A stretch of 64,000 nucleotides of DNA from Bradyrhizobium sp. 199 (GTDB taxonomy: Bacteria > Pseudomonadota > Alphaproteobacteria > Rhizobiales > Xanthobacteraceae), in assembly GCF_023073355.1 (NCBI RefSeq), contig NZ_JADPJI010000002.1, positions 1,364,001 through 1,428,000 of the forward strand, in the 5' to 3' direction. This document shows positions 35,490-44,921 of this stretch, in pieces. Under the pieces are notes generated by a model. It ran no database searches. It was not told the DNA's origin and saw nothing but the letters and a program-made list of their open reading frames with translations. The position numbers were made by a program, and so were the translations under genes. The stretch's first letter is position 1; every line of letters starts with the position of its first letter.

Positions 35490-36371
35490 ATGCAAGCATT
35501 TTTGGACATATTCGACGTCTACCTGCTGGAGGCCGTGATCAACGGCATCCTGCTCGGCGGCGTGCTGGCGCTGCTCGCGCTCGGGCTCAACCTGATCTTC
35601 GGCGTCATCGACGTGACCTGGATCTGCTATGCCGAGCTCGTGATGATCGGCATGTACGCCATGTATTTCATGGTGCAGTATTACGGAGTTAGCTACTTCG
35701 TTGCGGCGCCGCTCACCACTGTGCTGGTCGCAATGCTCGGCGCGGCGCTGCATTACCTCGTGATCGCGCCGCTTTTGGCCGCGCCGCCCATCAACCAGCT
35801 GCTCGCGACCGGCGGGGTTCTGTTCGTGCTGCAGAGCTTTGCCACCGTCGCCTTCGGCATCGACTTCCGCAATCTCGGCATCCGCCTGCCGGTGCTCGCC
35901 TTCGGCGAGATGCATTTCAGCTACGCGCGGCTGCTGTCATTTCTGGCCGCGCTGGTCGGCATGGTCGTGGTCTATCTGTTCATGACGCGGACCTTCACCG
36001 GCACCGCGATCCGGGCGATCTCACAGGACCGGCAGATCATGGCGCTGATGGGCGTCGACACCAGGCGGATCTATCTCATTACCTCCGCAATCGGCGGCGC
36101 GCTGGCCGGGCTCGCGGCCTGCCTCCTGGTGCTGCAATATGACGTGCATCCCTTTGTCGGCCTCTCCTTCGGGCCCATCACCTTCCTGATCTGCGTGCTC
36201 GGGGGGCTCGGAAATTTCATCGGCGGCTTTATCGCCGCCTTCGTCTTCGCCGAGATCATCTCGCTCGGCGGCCTGTTCTCCGATCTCGAATGGGGCTATG
36301 TGCTCGCCTTCGCCTTCTTTATCGTCATGATGTTCATCCGGCCTGCGGGCCTGCTCGCGAGGCGCCGATGA
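35490..36371 (+). CDS. livH: LivH-type ABC permease
   Basis: The 293-residue permease has about eight hydrophobic segments with the LivH motifs LALGLNLIFGVIDVTWICYA (about residue 30) and GTAIRAISQDRQIMALMGVD (about 170). The stop overlaps livM as ATGA. Confidence 0.92.
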   Translation: MQAFLDIFDVYLLEAVINGILLGGVLALLALGLNLIFGVIDVTWICYAELVMIGMYAMYFMVQYYGVSYFVAAPLTTVLVAMLGAALHYLVIAPLLAAPPINQLLATGGVLFVLQSFATVAFGIDFRNLGIRLPVLAFGEMHFSYARLLSFLAALVGMVVVYLFMTRTFTGTAIRAISQDRQIMALMGVDTRRIYLITSAIGGALAGLAACLLVLQYDVHPFVGLSFGPITFLICVLGGLGNFIGGFIAAFVFAEIISLGGLFSDLEWGYVLAFAFFIVMMFIRPAGLLARRR

Positions 36372-37387
36372 TCGGGCAGGGGCGGCTTGCAGCCTGGGGG
36401 ATAGGATTGGCGGCGCTCGTCGCGCTGCCTTTCGTCTATCGTGATCCCTATCATCTGCACATCCTGGTGCTGATCCTGATCTGGTCGTTCGCCTACACCT
36501 CCTGGTCGATGATGGGGCGGTTTGGCCTCGTCTCGCTGGGCCATGGCGGCTTCATGGGGATCGGCGCCTATGTCACCGCGCTGCTGTGGAATCATCTGGG
36601 CTGGTCGCCCTGGATCGGCATTCCCGTCAGCATGGTCGCGGCCGGCGCGCTGGCGCTGATCGTGGGCTATCCCTGCTTCCGTTTCCGCATCACCGGCCAC
36701 TATTTCGTGCTGGTGACGCTGGCGCTGTCAGGCATCGTGCTGCAGGTCATCACGGCGACGCGCGACTACACCGGCGGCTCGCTGGGCTATACGCCGAACC
36801 GGACCGCGGGCAACAAGCTGCTGGCGCTGCAATTCGACGACAAGACGACCTGGTACCTGATCGCGCTTGGGGTCTGGCTGTTCGGTATCGTGGTCTGGCA
36901 TTGGGTCGACCGCAGCATGGCACGCTATGCGCTGGAGGCGATCTCGGAGGATGAGGATGCCGCGGCCGCCGCCGGCGTCGACGTCACCGCGGAGAAGCTG
37001 AAGATCACGCTGCTCAGTGCGGTGATGACGGCGCTCGCGGGCGCGATCTACTGCCAGTACCAGATGTTCATCACGCCGGACACGGTCAGCGGCATTGCGG
37101 TGTCGCTTCAGATGGTGTTCGCGGCCATCGTCGGCGGCCTGTTCGTCTCGCTCGGCCCGACCTTCGGTGCCGTGATCACCATCATGCTGGCGGAAACCCT
37201 TCGCATCGGCTTCGGCACCAAGGCGGTCGGCTGGGACAATCTCGTCTACGGCGTGCTGCTCGTGCTTTTCATCATATTCCTTCCCAAGGGCATCCTTGGT
37301 AGCGTGCTCGACCGATTGAAGCCGCAACGCAAGGTGTCCCGCGCTCATGAGCAAGAAGCCGTCCAAATCGCTGGCCCAGGAACTTGA
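36368..37387 (+). CDS. livM: LivM-type ABC permease
   Basis: The 339-residue permease has about eight to nine hydrophobic segments with GRFGLVSLGHGGFMGIGAYV (about residue 50) and YALEAISEDEDAAAAAGVDV near residue 190. Its last 41 bases overlap the start of the PPK2 gene in another frame. The C-terminal tail (about residues 318-339) is hydrophilic and may tolerate this. Confidence 0.92.
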   Translation: MIGQGRLAAWGIGLAALVALPFVYRDPYHLHILVLILIWSFAYTSWSMMGRFGLVSLGHGGFMGIGAYVTALLWNHLGWSPWIGIPVSMVAAGALALIVGYPCFRFRITGHYFVLVTLALSGIVLQVITATRDYTGGSLGYTPNRTAGNKLLALQFDDKTTWYLIALGVWLFGIVVWHWVDRSMARYALEAISEDEDAAAAAGVDVTAEKLKITLLSAVMTALAGAIYCQYQMFITPDTVSGIAVSLQMVFAAIVGGLFVSLGPTFGAVITIMLAETLRIGFGTKAVGWDNLVYGVLLVLFIIFLPKGILGSVLDRLKPQRKVSRAHEQEAVQIAGPGT

Positions 37388-38309
37388 CTGCTACATCACG
37401 CCGTTCCGCTACGATGGCTCCGGCAAGTTTCACCTCAAGGACCACACGACCGACGAGAAGGGCGATCTCGACAAGGAGAAGGCGCAAGCGATCCTCGAGG
37501 CCAACAAGAAGCGGCTGATCCAGTTTCAGGAGAAGCTCTACGCCCAGGACCGCTGGTCGGTGCTGATCGTGTTCCAGGCGATGGACGCCGGCGGCAAGGA
37601 TTCTGCGATCAAGGCGATCTTCGAAGGCATCAATCCGCAGGGCTGCGAGGTCCATGCCTTCAAGGCGCCGAGCAGCAAGGAGCTCGACCACGATTTCCTC
37701 TGGCGCCACGTGATCGCGCTGCCCGAGCGCGGCCATATCGGCATCTTCAACCGCTCCCACTACGAGGAATGCCTGGTGACGCGCGTGCACCCGGAGATCC
37801 TTGCCAAGGAGAAACTTCCGTCCAAGGTCGTGACGAAGAACATCTGGAAGGAGCGGTTCGAGGACATCTCGGCCTTCGAGCGCTACCTCTGCCGCAACGG
37901 CACCGTGGTGCTGAAATTCTTCCTCAACGTCTCCAGGGACGAGCAGCGCAAGCGCTTCCTCGATCGGCTGGAGGACCCGTCCAAGCAGTGGAAGTTCTCG
38001 ATGGACGATATCAAGGAGCGCGCGCTGTGGCCGCGCTACCAGGCGGTCTACCAGGACATCGTCCGGCATACCTCTACGTCCCATGCGCCGTGGTATGTCG
38101 TGCCCGCCGACCACAAATGGTTCGCGCGCGTCGTGATCGGCTCGGTGATCAATGCGGCTCTCGAAAAGCTCGACTTGCGTTTCCCGCGCGCCGACAAGGC
38201 CTCGGTGCGGGAGTTCGACGCGGTGCGCAAAGCGCTGGAGAAGGAGGAGAAGGCGGGCAAGAAGCGAGCACAAAAACAAAAAGCGCGAAAACAACCCCAT
38301 GCACAGTAG
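37347..38309 (+). CDS. polyphosphate kinase 2 family protein
   Basis: The 320-residue protein has the PPK2 P-loop FQAMDAGGKDSAIKAIFEG (about residues 76-94), the GHIGIFNRSHYEECLVTRVH block (about 129-148) and a Lys/Arg-rich C-terminus. PPK2 enzymes move phosphate between polyphosphate and nucleoside mono- or diphosphates. The length fits the one-domain class I. It starts 41 bases inside livM, so translation is probably coupled to the ABC operon. Whether AMP, ADP or GDP is the acceptor is not clear from sequence. Confidence 0.9.
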   Translation: MSKKPSKSLAQELDCYITPFRYDGSGKFHLKDHTTDEKGDLDKEKAQAILEANKKRLIQFQEKLYAQDRWSVLIVFQAMDAGGKDSAIKAIFEGINPQGCEVHAFKAPSSKELDHDFLWRHVIALPERGHIGIFNRSHYEECLVTRVHPEILAKEKLPSKVVTKNIWKERFEDISAFERYLCRNGTVVLKFFLNVSRDEQRKRFLDRLEDPSKQWKFSMDDIKERALWPRYQAVYQDIVRHTSTSHAPWYVVPADHKWFARVVIGSVINAALEKLDLRFPRADKASVREFDAVRKALEKEEKAGKKRAQKQKARKQPHAQ

Positions 38310-39307
38310 CCGGACATAGCGAACTCAATGACTTGCGGACCGCGCGTCAGCTTCTACGGATTCACCGAACCGTTTGACCTGTCGGGCAAAACAGGGGCAT
38401 GATGTCATCATCCCTGAAGCGCTCGGTAGCCGCGTTCCCGTCAGGAGCAGAAGGGCTCTACATTGGCGGCGACCTCAAATGTGATACCGCGGCCGTTGAT
38501 CCCCGCTTGACAGTTTGGCGTCACGGGAGGACCATCGCAATGGTCGCTAACAAGCGACGCACAACGTCCACTTCATGAGCAAGGGGAGGTCTATGACTCC
38601 ACCTCCGCAGATCCAGCCGCGTTAAGTGCGATGGAGCTCGTTCGGACTATCGCATAGCGGCAGAAACCGCGAACGGCACGCCGGGTCAAGGTTTAGCGGG
38701 CTGCATCAGTAAGGCAGAGCCCCTACCTTCCCGGCGCTGTATTTCGTTCACCGAACGTGTCGGACGGCCGCGATGAGGCCGGCGGCGACGGGCGGCTTTG
38801 ACATCCTGCTTCTCTCCTCCTCATCGCCGTCATTCCGGGCCGCCTCCCGGAATGACGGAGGACTGTCGCGTATGACGTCTCAGCGGCGACTGAGCGAGCG
38901 CCTCGTCCTTCGAGACGCCGCGTTCCGCGGCTCCTCAGGATGAGGCTCAGCTGCATCCATCTCCGTTGAAATGTTGCCGCATACTCATCCCTCATCCTGA
39001 GGGCCCGCCGCAGGCGGGCGTCTCGAAGGATGGCTGCGGTCGAGCTTCCAGCCATATGTTTCTTCATGTGCGAAAGCCCTGCGGAATGATGGGCGAGGTT
39101 TTGCGCGTGCGCATTCCAGTGGCTGCACGTCGCGCTTGAGCCGCGGTTCCTGCTTCTGCACCGTGGCAAATGCCAAGAGAATGTCGCCTCACTGGCCAAC
39201 TTCCGACACAGCGCCGGGGCGAATAGCGTCGATCCGGCATGATGCATGTGCTTCGGCGGTGACGGTCCCGACGTCGCCGTCGCATTCATTCTCCCAGGGA
39301 ATCCCTC
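38310..39307. other. gene-free 1-kb interval with inverted-repeat elements
   Basis: I find no credible coding frame here; frames that stay open run through repeats and have no family resemblance. The interval contains the palindrome ATGATGTCATCAT at about 38400-38412. A perfect 13-bp inverted repeat around CCGTCATTCCGGG lies at 38827-38858. Two blocks with GTCCTTCGAGACGCC and GGGCGTCTCGAAGGATGG near 38890-39035 face each other with CCTCAGGATGAGG and CTCATCCTGAGG cores. These are repeat types common between Bradyrhizobium genes. Promoter signals for the following gene are not obvious. Confidence 0.6.
38827..38858. repeat. GTCATTCCGG inverted repeat, short form
   Basis: CCGTCATTCCGGG (38827-38839) and CCCGGAATGACGG (38846-38858) form a perfect 13-bp stem with a 6-nt loop. 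The same GTCATTCCGG end is used by the longer element at 42767-42895. Confidence 0.8.
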
Positions 39308-41632
39308 GTGTCGCATAAGCTTGCCCCGGCGCTCGTCGCCGCTCTCTTCCTCGCGATCTCATCTGTCTCCGGCGCCCGCGCCGAGACGCCGGCTGCGAAC
39401 AGTGCTGCCGCCTTGTCGTCCGAGGAAGCCAAGCGCGCGCTGGAGACGCTCCAGGACGACAAAAGACGCGCGCAGATGATCGATACGCTGCGCACCATCG
39501 CCAATGCGTCTGGTCCGCAAGCGCCCGCGCCGGAGCAGAAGTCGCCGATCCCGCTCGCTGCCGACGGCCTCGGTGCGCAGCTCCTGCTCACCGTGTCGGA
39601 GGAGATCGGCGCGATATCGAGCCAGATCGCCAGCGTGGCGCGGACGCTCACGCATTTCCCGGCGTTCTACTATTGGATCGTGCGGACCGCGAACGATCCT
39701 GCGGCTTATAATCTCCTGATCGAGATCGCCTGGAAGCTCGCACTGGTGCTGGGTTGCGCGCTCGCGGCCGAATGGGTGCTGTTCCGGCTGATCCGGCGTC
39801 CGGTCGCATTTCTGGAAGGACGCGTGCCGCATGCCGCGCGCCTGCCAGCGCAGGCGCTGCCCATTGCCGATCCGCCGTCGTCAGTCGCCGACGTGACGCC
39901 GGCACCTGAATTGCAAAAGCGCCGCCACAGCCTGGCGCGGATCTGGCAAGTCCTGTTGCGACTGCCCTTCGTGGTGGGGCGCCTCGTGCTCGAATTGCTT
40001 CCGGTGTTCCTTTTCATGGGCGTGGCCACCGCGCTGCTCGGCACCGAGATCGGCGAGCCCACCACCGTCCGCCTCGTGATCCTCGCGGTTGCGAACGCCT
40101 ATGCGTTCTCGCGCGGGCTCATCTGCGTGGTCCGTGCGCTGGCGGGGCCGTTCGGCCTGTTTCCTGTCAGGGCGGAGACCGCCGCCTATGTCGAGATATG
40201 GGCGCGCCGCATCGTCGGTGTCGGCGTGTCCGGCATCGCTTTCGCCAATGTGGCGCTGCTGCTGGGCCTGCATCGAGCCGGTTACGCCGCGCTGCTCCGC
40301 ATGGTGATGCTGGTCGTGCATCTCTTCATCGTCGTCATCATCCTGCAGTGTCGCCGCCAGGTCGCAGATGCCATTCGCGCTCCTGCCGACCAGACGGGAA
40401 TCGCGGCGCGCCTGCGCAACCGCGCCGCCGGCGGCTGGCACTATCTTGCGATCGCGCTCGATCTTGCACTCTGGGCGGTGTGGGCGCTCAACATCCGCAA
40501 CGGCTATTCGCTGCTGTTGCAATATTTCGTCGGCACCATTTTGGTCGCAGCGATCACGCGCGTCGCCATCATGCTGACGCTGAGCCTGATCGACCGCGGC
40601 TTCCGCATCAAGCCGGAGATCCTCCAGCGCTTTCCGGGCCTCGAAATCCGCGCCAACCGCTATCTGCCGCTGCTGCGCAAGATCGTATCCGGCGTGATCG
40701 TGTTCATCGGGCTCGTGGCCGTGCTCGAGGTCTGGGGCGTTGACGCCATCGTCTGGTTCTATGGCGGCCAGATCGGCAGCCGGCTTATCTCGGCCGTGGT
40801 GACGATCGGCGTCGCCGTCCTCGCCGCGGCGGCGATCTGGGAAGCCAGCAACGCGCTGCTGGACCGCCAGATCAATACGCTGTCCCGGGACGGGCACTAC
40901 GCCCGTGCCGCGCGCTTGCGCACCTTCCAGCCGATGCTGCGTACAGCGCTGCTGTGCCTGATCGCCACCGTGGTCGGCCTTACCGCGCTGAGCGAGATCG
41001 GCGTCAACGTCGCGCCGCTGCTCGCGGGTGCCGGTATTGTCGGCATCGCCATCGGATTCGGCTCGCAGAAGCTGGTGCAGGACCTCATCACCGGGCTGTT
41101 CCTGTTGCTGGAGAACACCGTCCAGGTCGGCGACAATGTTAGCGTCTCGGGGCTCTCGGGCGTGGTCGAGAATGTCTCGATCCGCACCATCCGCCTGCGC
41201 GCCGGCGACGGCGCCGTGCACATCGTGCCGTTCAGCGCGGTCACGACCATCACCAATGCCAGCCGCGGCGCCGGCAACGCCTCGGTCAGCGTCAACGTCG
41301 CCTACAAGGAAGACACCGATCGCGCGGGCCAGATCCTGAAGGAGATCGTCGACGAGATGCGCCGCGAACCCGAATTTCGCGCGCTGATCCGGGGCGACCT
41401 CGATCTGTGGGGCATCGACAAGGTCGACGGCGCGATGGTGTCGATCGTCGGCCAGATCCGCTGCACCGAGGCCGGGCGCTGGCCTGTCCAGCGCGAATTC
41501 AACCGTCGCATGAAGCTGCGCTTCCAGCAGAACGGCATCGGCGTCGCATCCGCCACCCAGACCATCTTGATGCATATCGCGCCGCCAGCGGACGGCTCGG
41601 CCAATCTGACGCCGCGGCGGGCGGCCGTATAG
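39308..41632 (+). CDS. large MscS-family mechanosensitive channel
   Basis: The 774-residue protein starts at GTG with a signal peptide (about residues 1-25, ending GARAE) and a Gln/Lys-rich periplasmic part to about 130. Roughly nine to eleven hydrophobic segments follow, then the MscS core: the pore helix region GAGIVGIAIGFGSQKLVQDL (about residue 575) and the beta domain LLENTVQVGDNVSVSGLSG. Such channels release solutes on hypo-osmotic shock. The multi-helix N-terminus places it among the long MscK/YnaI-like forms. It stands alone. Confidence 0.88.
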   Translation: MSHKLAPALVAALFLAISSVSGARAETPAANSAAALSSEEAKRALETLQDDKRRAQMIDTLRTIANASGPQAPAPEQKSPIPLAADGLGAQLLLTVSEEIGAISSQIASVARTLTHFPAFYYWIVRTANDPAAYNLLIEIAWKLALVLGCALAAEWVLFRLIRRPVAFLEGRVPHAARLPAQALPIADPPSSVADVTPAPELQKRRHSLARIWQVLLRLPFVVGRLVLELLPVFLFMGVATALLGTEIGEPTTVRLVILAVANAYAFSRGLICVVRALAGPFGLFPVRAETAAYVEIWARRIVGVGVSGIAFANVALLLGLHRAGYAALLRMVMLVVHLFIVVIILQCRRQVADAIRAPADQTGIAARLRNRAAGGWHYLAIALDLALWAVWALNIRNGYSLLLQYFVGTILVAAITRVAIMLTLSLIDRGFRIKPEILQRFPGLEIRANRYLPLLRKIVSGVIVFIGLVAVLEVWGVDAIVWFYGGQIGSRLISAVVTIGVAVLAAAAIWEASNALLDRQINTLSRDGHYARAARLRTFQPMLRTALLCLIATVVGLTALSEIGVNVAPLLAGAGIVGIAIGFGSQKLVQDLITGLFLLLENTVQVGDNVSVSGLSGVVENVSIRTIRLRAGDGAVHIVPFSAVTTITNASRGAGNASVSVNVAYKEDTDRAGQILKEIVDEMRREPEFRALIRGDLDLWGIDKVDGAMVSIVGQIRCTEAGRWPVQREFNRRMKLRFQQNGIGVASATQTILMHIAPPADGSANLTPRRAAV

Positions 41633-41732
41633 TCGCCCAGCGGAAATTTCCGGCTTGCCACAGTCGAGCCGGCAGCGTTCACTCGGCCTCCAGCCCGCTG
41701 CCAATATGCGGGCGGCGACAATGGTGGGTGGA

Positions 41733-42734
41733 ATGATCCGAGGGCTGTGGGCCGTCTTGCGCGGTCATGTGATCGTCGTGTGCGCGTTGGCCGGATCTGC
41801 GGCGTGGACGACGGCGGGTCATGCGCAGGCGTTTCCCTCGCGTCCGATTACCCTCATCGTACCGTTCGCGGCGGGCGGTCCGACCGATACGCTGGCGCGG
41901 ATCCTGTCCGAGCGCATCGCCGCCGAGCTGCGCACCACGGTCGTGGTCGAGAACGTGGCCGGAGCCTCCGGCAGCATCGCCGGCGCCCGCGTCGCACGGG
42001 CAACGCCGGACGGAGCGACGATCACGATCGGCCATTGGGGCACCCATGTGCTGAACGGCGCGGTCCTCAAGCTGCCTTATGACGTCGTAAGTGATTTCGA
42101 GCCGGTCGCCATGATCGCGATGGGCACGCAGCTCATCGTCGGCCGCAAGTCGCTCGAAGCGGGCAATCTCAAGGAGCTGATCGCCTGGCTGAAGGCCAAT
42201 CCCAGCAAGGCCACAGCGGGGACCTCAGGGGCGGGCACAGGAGCCCATGTCGCCGCCGTCTTCTTCAAGGACAAGACCGGCACGGACTTCCAGTTCGTGC
42301 CCTATCGCGGCGCCGGGCCCGCCATGATCGATCTCGTCGCCGGGCAGATCGACATCATGTTCGACCAAGCGGCGAATTCGCTGCCGCACGTCAAGAACGG
42401 TACGATCAAGGCGTTCGCGGTGACCTCGCCGACCAGGCTTGCATCTGCGCCCGATGTGCCGACCGTCGACGAAGCAGGTTTGCCTGGCCTTTATATTTCC
42501 TACTGGCACGGCATCTGGGCACCGAAGAACACGCCGAAGGACATTGTCGCCAAGCTCAACGCGGCCGTCAGCGCCGTGCTTGCCGACGCCGCGGTCAAGC
42601 AGCGCTTTGCCGAACTGGGGCAGGAAATTCCGCCATCGGAGCAGCAGACGCCCGCAGCGCTCGCCACCTTCCAGAAGGCCGAGACCGAGAAATGGTGGCC
42701 GATCGTGAAGGCCGCCGACATCAAGGCCGAATAG
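41733..42734 (+). CDS. Bug-family periplasmic solute-binding protein, orphan
   Basis: The 333-residue protein has a signal peptide (about residues 1-31, ending GHAQ) and the Bug signature IVPFAAGGPTDTLARILSER. It shares the GTH, DFEP, GPAMIDLVAGQ and PTVDEAGLP landmarks with TctC at 4733. No TctAB genes are adjacent, so it probably serves the tctBA in this window or another system. The start at ATG 41733 is chosen for the GGTGGG just upstream; ATGs at 41706 and 41721 are alternatives. Confidence 0.85.
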   Translation: MIRGLWAVLRGHVIVVCALAGSAAWTTAGHAQAFPSRPITLIVPFAAGGPTDTLARILSERIAAELRTTVVVENVAGASGSIAGARVARATPDGATITIGHWGTHVLNGAVLKLPYDVVSDFEPVAMIAMGTQLIVGRKSLEAGNLKELIAWLKANPSKATAGTSGAGTGAHVAAVFFKDKTGTDFQFVPYRGAGPAMIDLVAGQIDIMFDQAANSLPHVKNGTIKAFAVTSPTRLASAPDVPTVDEAGLPGLYISYWHGIWAPKNTPKDIVAKLNAAVSAVLADAAVKQRFAELGQEIPPSEQQTPAALATFQKAETEKWWPIVKAADIKAE

Positions 42735-43098
42735 CGCTACGCATAACACCCGCATCCTGAAAGTTTCTCGTCATTCCGGGGCGCCCGAAGGGCGAGGCCG
42801 GAATCCATCGGGCCGCAGAGACGGCTGCAAAATGGATTCTCAGGTGCGCAATTGCGCACCATAGTTCGCGCTGGCGCGCGCCCCGGAATGACGAGGGGAG
42901 AGAGCGGGCGCCGCTCCCAATACCTCACCATGAGGAGAGAGAGCCTTGTCGCGTTAACCTTTCGCGCGACTGCCAGTCGTTCGCGACAATCTCGCTGCGG
43001 TGCGAGATCGAAAGCCTCAGTCTCTACGTCCTTGATCTCGTTGGAGCGCTGGCCGACAATGTCTGCGGTTCAATGTGAAGCTCCTTTGGGGGGAATTC
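42735..43098. other. 364-bp intergenic interval with a composite inverted repeat
   Basis: Bases 42767-42895 form an inverted-repeat element. CTCGTCATTCCGGGGCGC opens it and GCGCGCCCCGGAATGACGAG closes it, with inner GGTGCGCAATTGCGCACC. I see no gene. The remaining 200 bases before the malic enzyme gene hold its upstream region, but I see no convincing promoter hexamers. Confidence 0.6.
42767..42895. repeat. GTCATTCCGG inverted repeat, 129-bp form
   Basis: The outer arms CTCGTCATTCCGGGGCGC (42767-42784) and GCGCCCCGGAATGACGAG (ending 42895) are complementary. An inner palindrome GGTGCGCAATTGCGCACC lies at about 42843-42860. The outer arms match the short element at 38827, so this is one family in two sizes. 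Confidence 0.8.
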
Positions 43099-44751
43099 GT
43101 GAATAGACCTGCCCGGGTCGTTGCCCAATCGACGTCGTCCAATCCGCCGCAAGGCATGTCGCTGCTGCGCGATCCCTTGCTCAACAAGGGCACCGCCTTC
43201 ACGGAATCCGAGCGCGACGCACTCGGCCTGCGTGGCCTGTTGCCGCCTTGCGTGCTGACGATGGAGACGCAGGCTCAGCGCGTGCTCACCAATTTGCGCA
43301 CGCTGCCGACCGATCTGGAAAAATACGTCGCGCTGAACGCGCTGCATGACCGGAACGAGGCGTTGTTCTTCCGCGTCGTGGTCGACAACATCGACGAGAT
43401 CCAGCCGATCATCTACACCCCGACGGTGGGGCTCGCCTGCCAGAAATACGGCCTGATTTTCCAGCGGCCCCGCGGTATGTTCATCTCCTCGCGCGACCGC
43501 GGCCAGATTGCCGAGCTTCTGAAGAACTGGCCCTATCAGGCCAAGCTGATCGTCGTCACCGATGGCGAGCGCATCCTGGGACTTGGCGATCTCGGTGCCA
43601 ATGGCATGGGTATTCCCGTCGGCAAGCTGTCGCTCTATTCCGCCTGTGCCGGCGTGCATCCGGAAGCATGCCTGCCCATTGTGCTCGACGTCGGCACCAA
43701 CAACCAAGAGCTCCTGAACGACCCCTATTATCTCGGCCTGCGCGAGCGGCGGCTCACGGGCGAAGCCTATGACAGCTTCGTCGACGAGTTCATGCAAGCT
43801 GCGCGAAAAACCTTTCCGGGCGTGCTGATCCAGTTCGAAGATTTCGCCAATCACTCGGCGTTCAAGCTGCTGCACAAATATCGGGATGAAGCCTGCGTCT
43901 TCAACGACGATATCCAGGGCACCGCGGCGGTGGCGCTCGCCGGCCTGTTCTCGGCCTTGCGCGTCTCCGGCGGCAAGCTCAGGGACCAGCGCATCCTGTT
44001 CCTCGGTGCGGGCGAGGCCGCAACCGGCATCGCCGATCTCGTGGTGTCCGCCATGATGGCGGAGGGCGCAACGGAGGCCGAAGCACTCCGGCGCAACTGG
44101 CTGCTGGATTCCCGCGGCCTTGTCGTCGGCGGCCGCGAAGGCGTCTCCGGCCACAAGCTGCGCTACGCCCATGCCGACCAGGCGCCGATCGCCGACTTCC
44201 TCACTGCGATCAAGACGCTGAAGCCGACGGCGATCATCGGTGTCGCCGCGGCCGGGGGCGCCTTCACGCCAGAGGTGCTCAAGACGATGGCCGAACTCAA
44301 CGCGCAGCCGATCGTGTTCGCGCTCTCCAACCCGACTTCCAAGGCGGAGTGCTCGGCGGAGGATGCCTATCGCTACACCGAGGGCCGTGCGCTGTTCGCC
44401 TGCGGCAGCCCCTATGACCCGGTCACGCTCAACGGCCGCAGCTTCGTGCCGCGCCAGGGCAACAACTCCTACATCTTCCCGGGCGTCGGCCTCGGCGTCA
44501 TCGCCAGCGGCTCGCGCCTCGTAACCGACGAGATGTTCATGGCGGCCGCCCACACGCTGGCCGATTGCGTCGGCAAGGACGACCTCGCGCAGGGCAGTCT
44601 CTATCCGGCACTGCCGCGCATCCGCGAGGTCTCCATCCGCATCGCGGCGGCCGTTGCGGACGTCGCCTATCAGCGCGGGCTCGCGGACGGACCGGCGCCC
44701 AACGACGTCAAGGCTCTGGTCCAATCCCAGATGTACGAGCCGCATTACTGA
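43099..44751 (+). CDS. maeA: NAD-type malic enzyme
   Basis: The 550-residue protein has malic enzyme motifs IIYTPTVGLACQKYG (about residue 105), GDLGANGMGIPVGKLSLY (about 165), FNDDIQGTAAVALAGLF (about 270), the Rossmann FLGAGEAATGIADLV (about 298) and SNPTSKAECSAEDAY. It decarboxylates malate to pyruvate with NAD or NADP. It lacks the phosphotransacetylase domain of the long rhizobial DME/TME forms and matches the E. coli MaeA length. The GTG at 43099 follows TGGGGGGAA and is preferred over the GTG at 43075. Confidence 0.92.
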   Translation: MNRPARVVAQSTSSNPPQGMSLLRDPLLNKGTAFTESERDALGLRGLLPPCVLTMETQAQRVLTNLRTLPTDLEKYVALNALHDRNEALFFRVVVDNIDEIQPIIYTPTVGLACQKYGLIFQRPRGMFISSRDRGQIAELLKNWPYQAKLIVVTDGERILGLGDLGANGMGIPVGKLSLYSACAGVHPEACLPIVLDVGTNNQELLNDPYYLGLRERRLTGEAYDSFVDEFMQAARKTFPGVLIQFEDFANHSAFKLLHKYRDEACVFNDDIQGTAAVALAGLFSALRVSGGKLRDQRILFLGAGEAATGIADLVVSAMMAEGATEAEALRRNWLLDSRGLVVGGREGVSGHKLRYAHADQAPIADFLTAIKTLKPTAIIGVAAAGGAFTPEVLKTMAELNAQPIVFALSNPTSKAECSAEDAYRYTEGRALFACGSPYDPVTLNGRSFVPRQGNNSYIFPGVGLGVIASGSRLVTDEMFMAAAHTLADCVGKDDLAQGSLYPALPRIREVSIRIAAAVADVAYQRGLADGPAPNDVKALVQSQMYEPHY

Positions 44752-44921
44752 GACACCGGATTGGCCGGCCACTCTGGTGGCCTGTCCCGATTCAGGACGC
44801 GCGACTGTGGTGGAATCGTCACAGCTGACGCGAAACGGCGGCGGCCTCAGGCCTGCTTATGTTCCGACAAGGTTCTGCCCTCATTGCCCACCGAAAATCG
44901 GGCCGTTCGGAGGGGCGTACC

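Noticed and set aside
38723..39316. 197-codon minus-strand frame in the 1-kb gap
   Set aside because: It crosses several intergenic repeats, is low-complexity Arg/Ser-rich and has no ribosome site or family resemblance.
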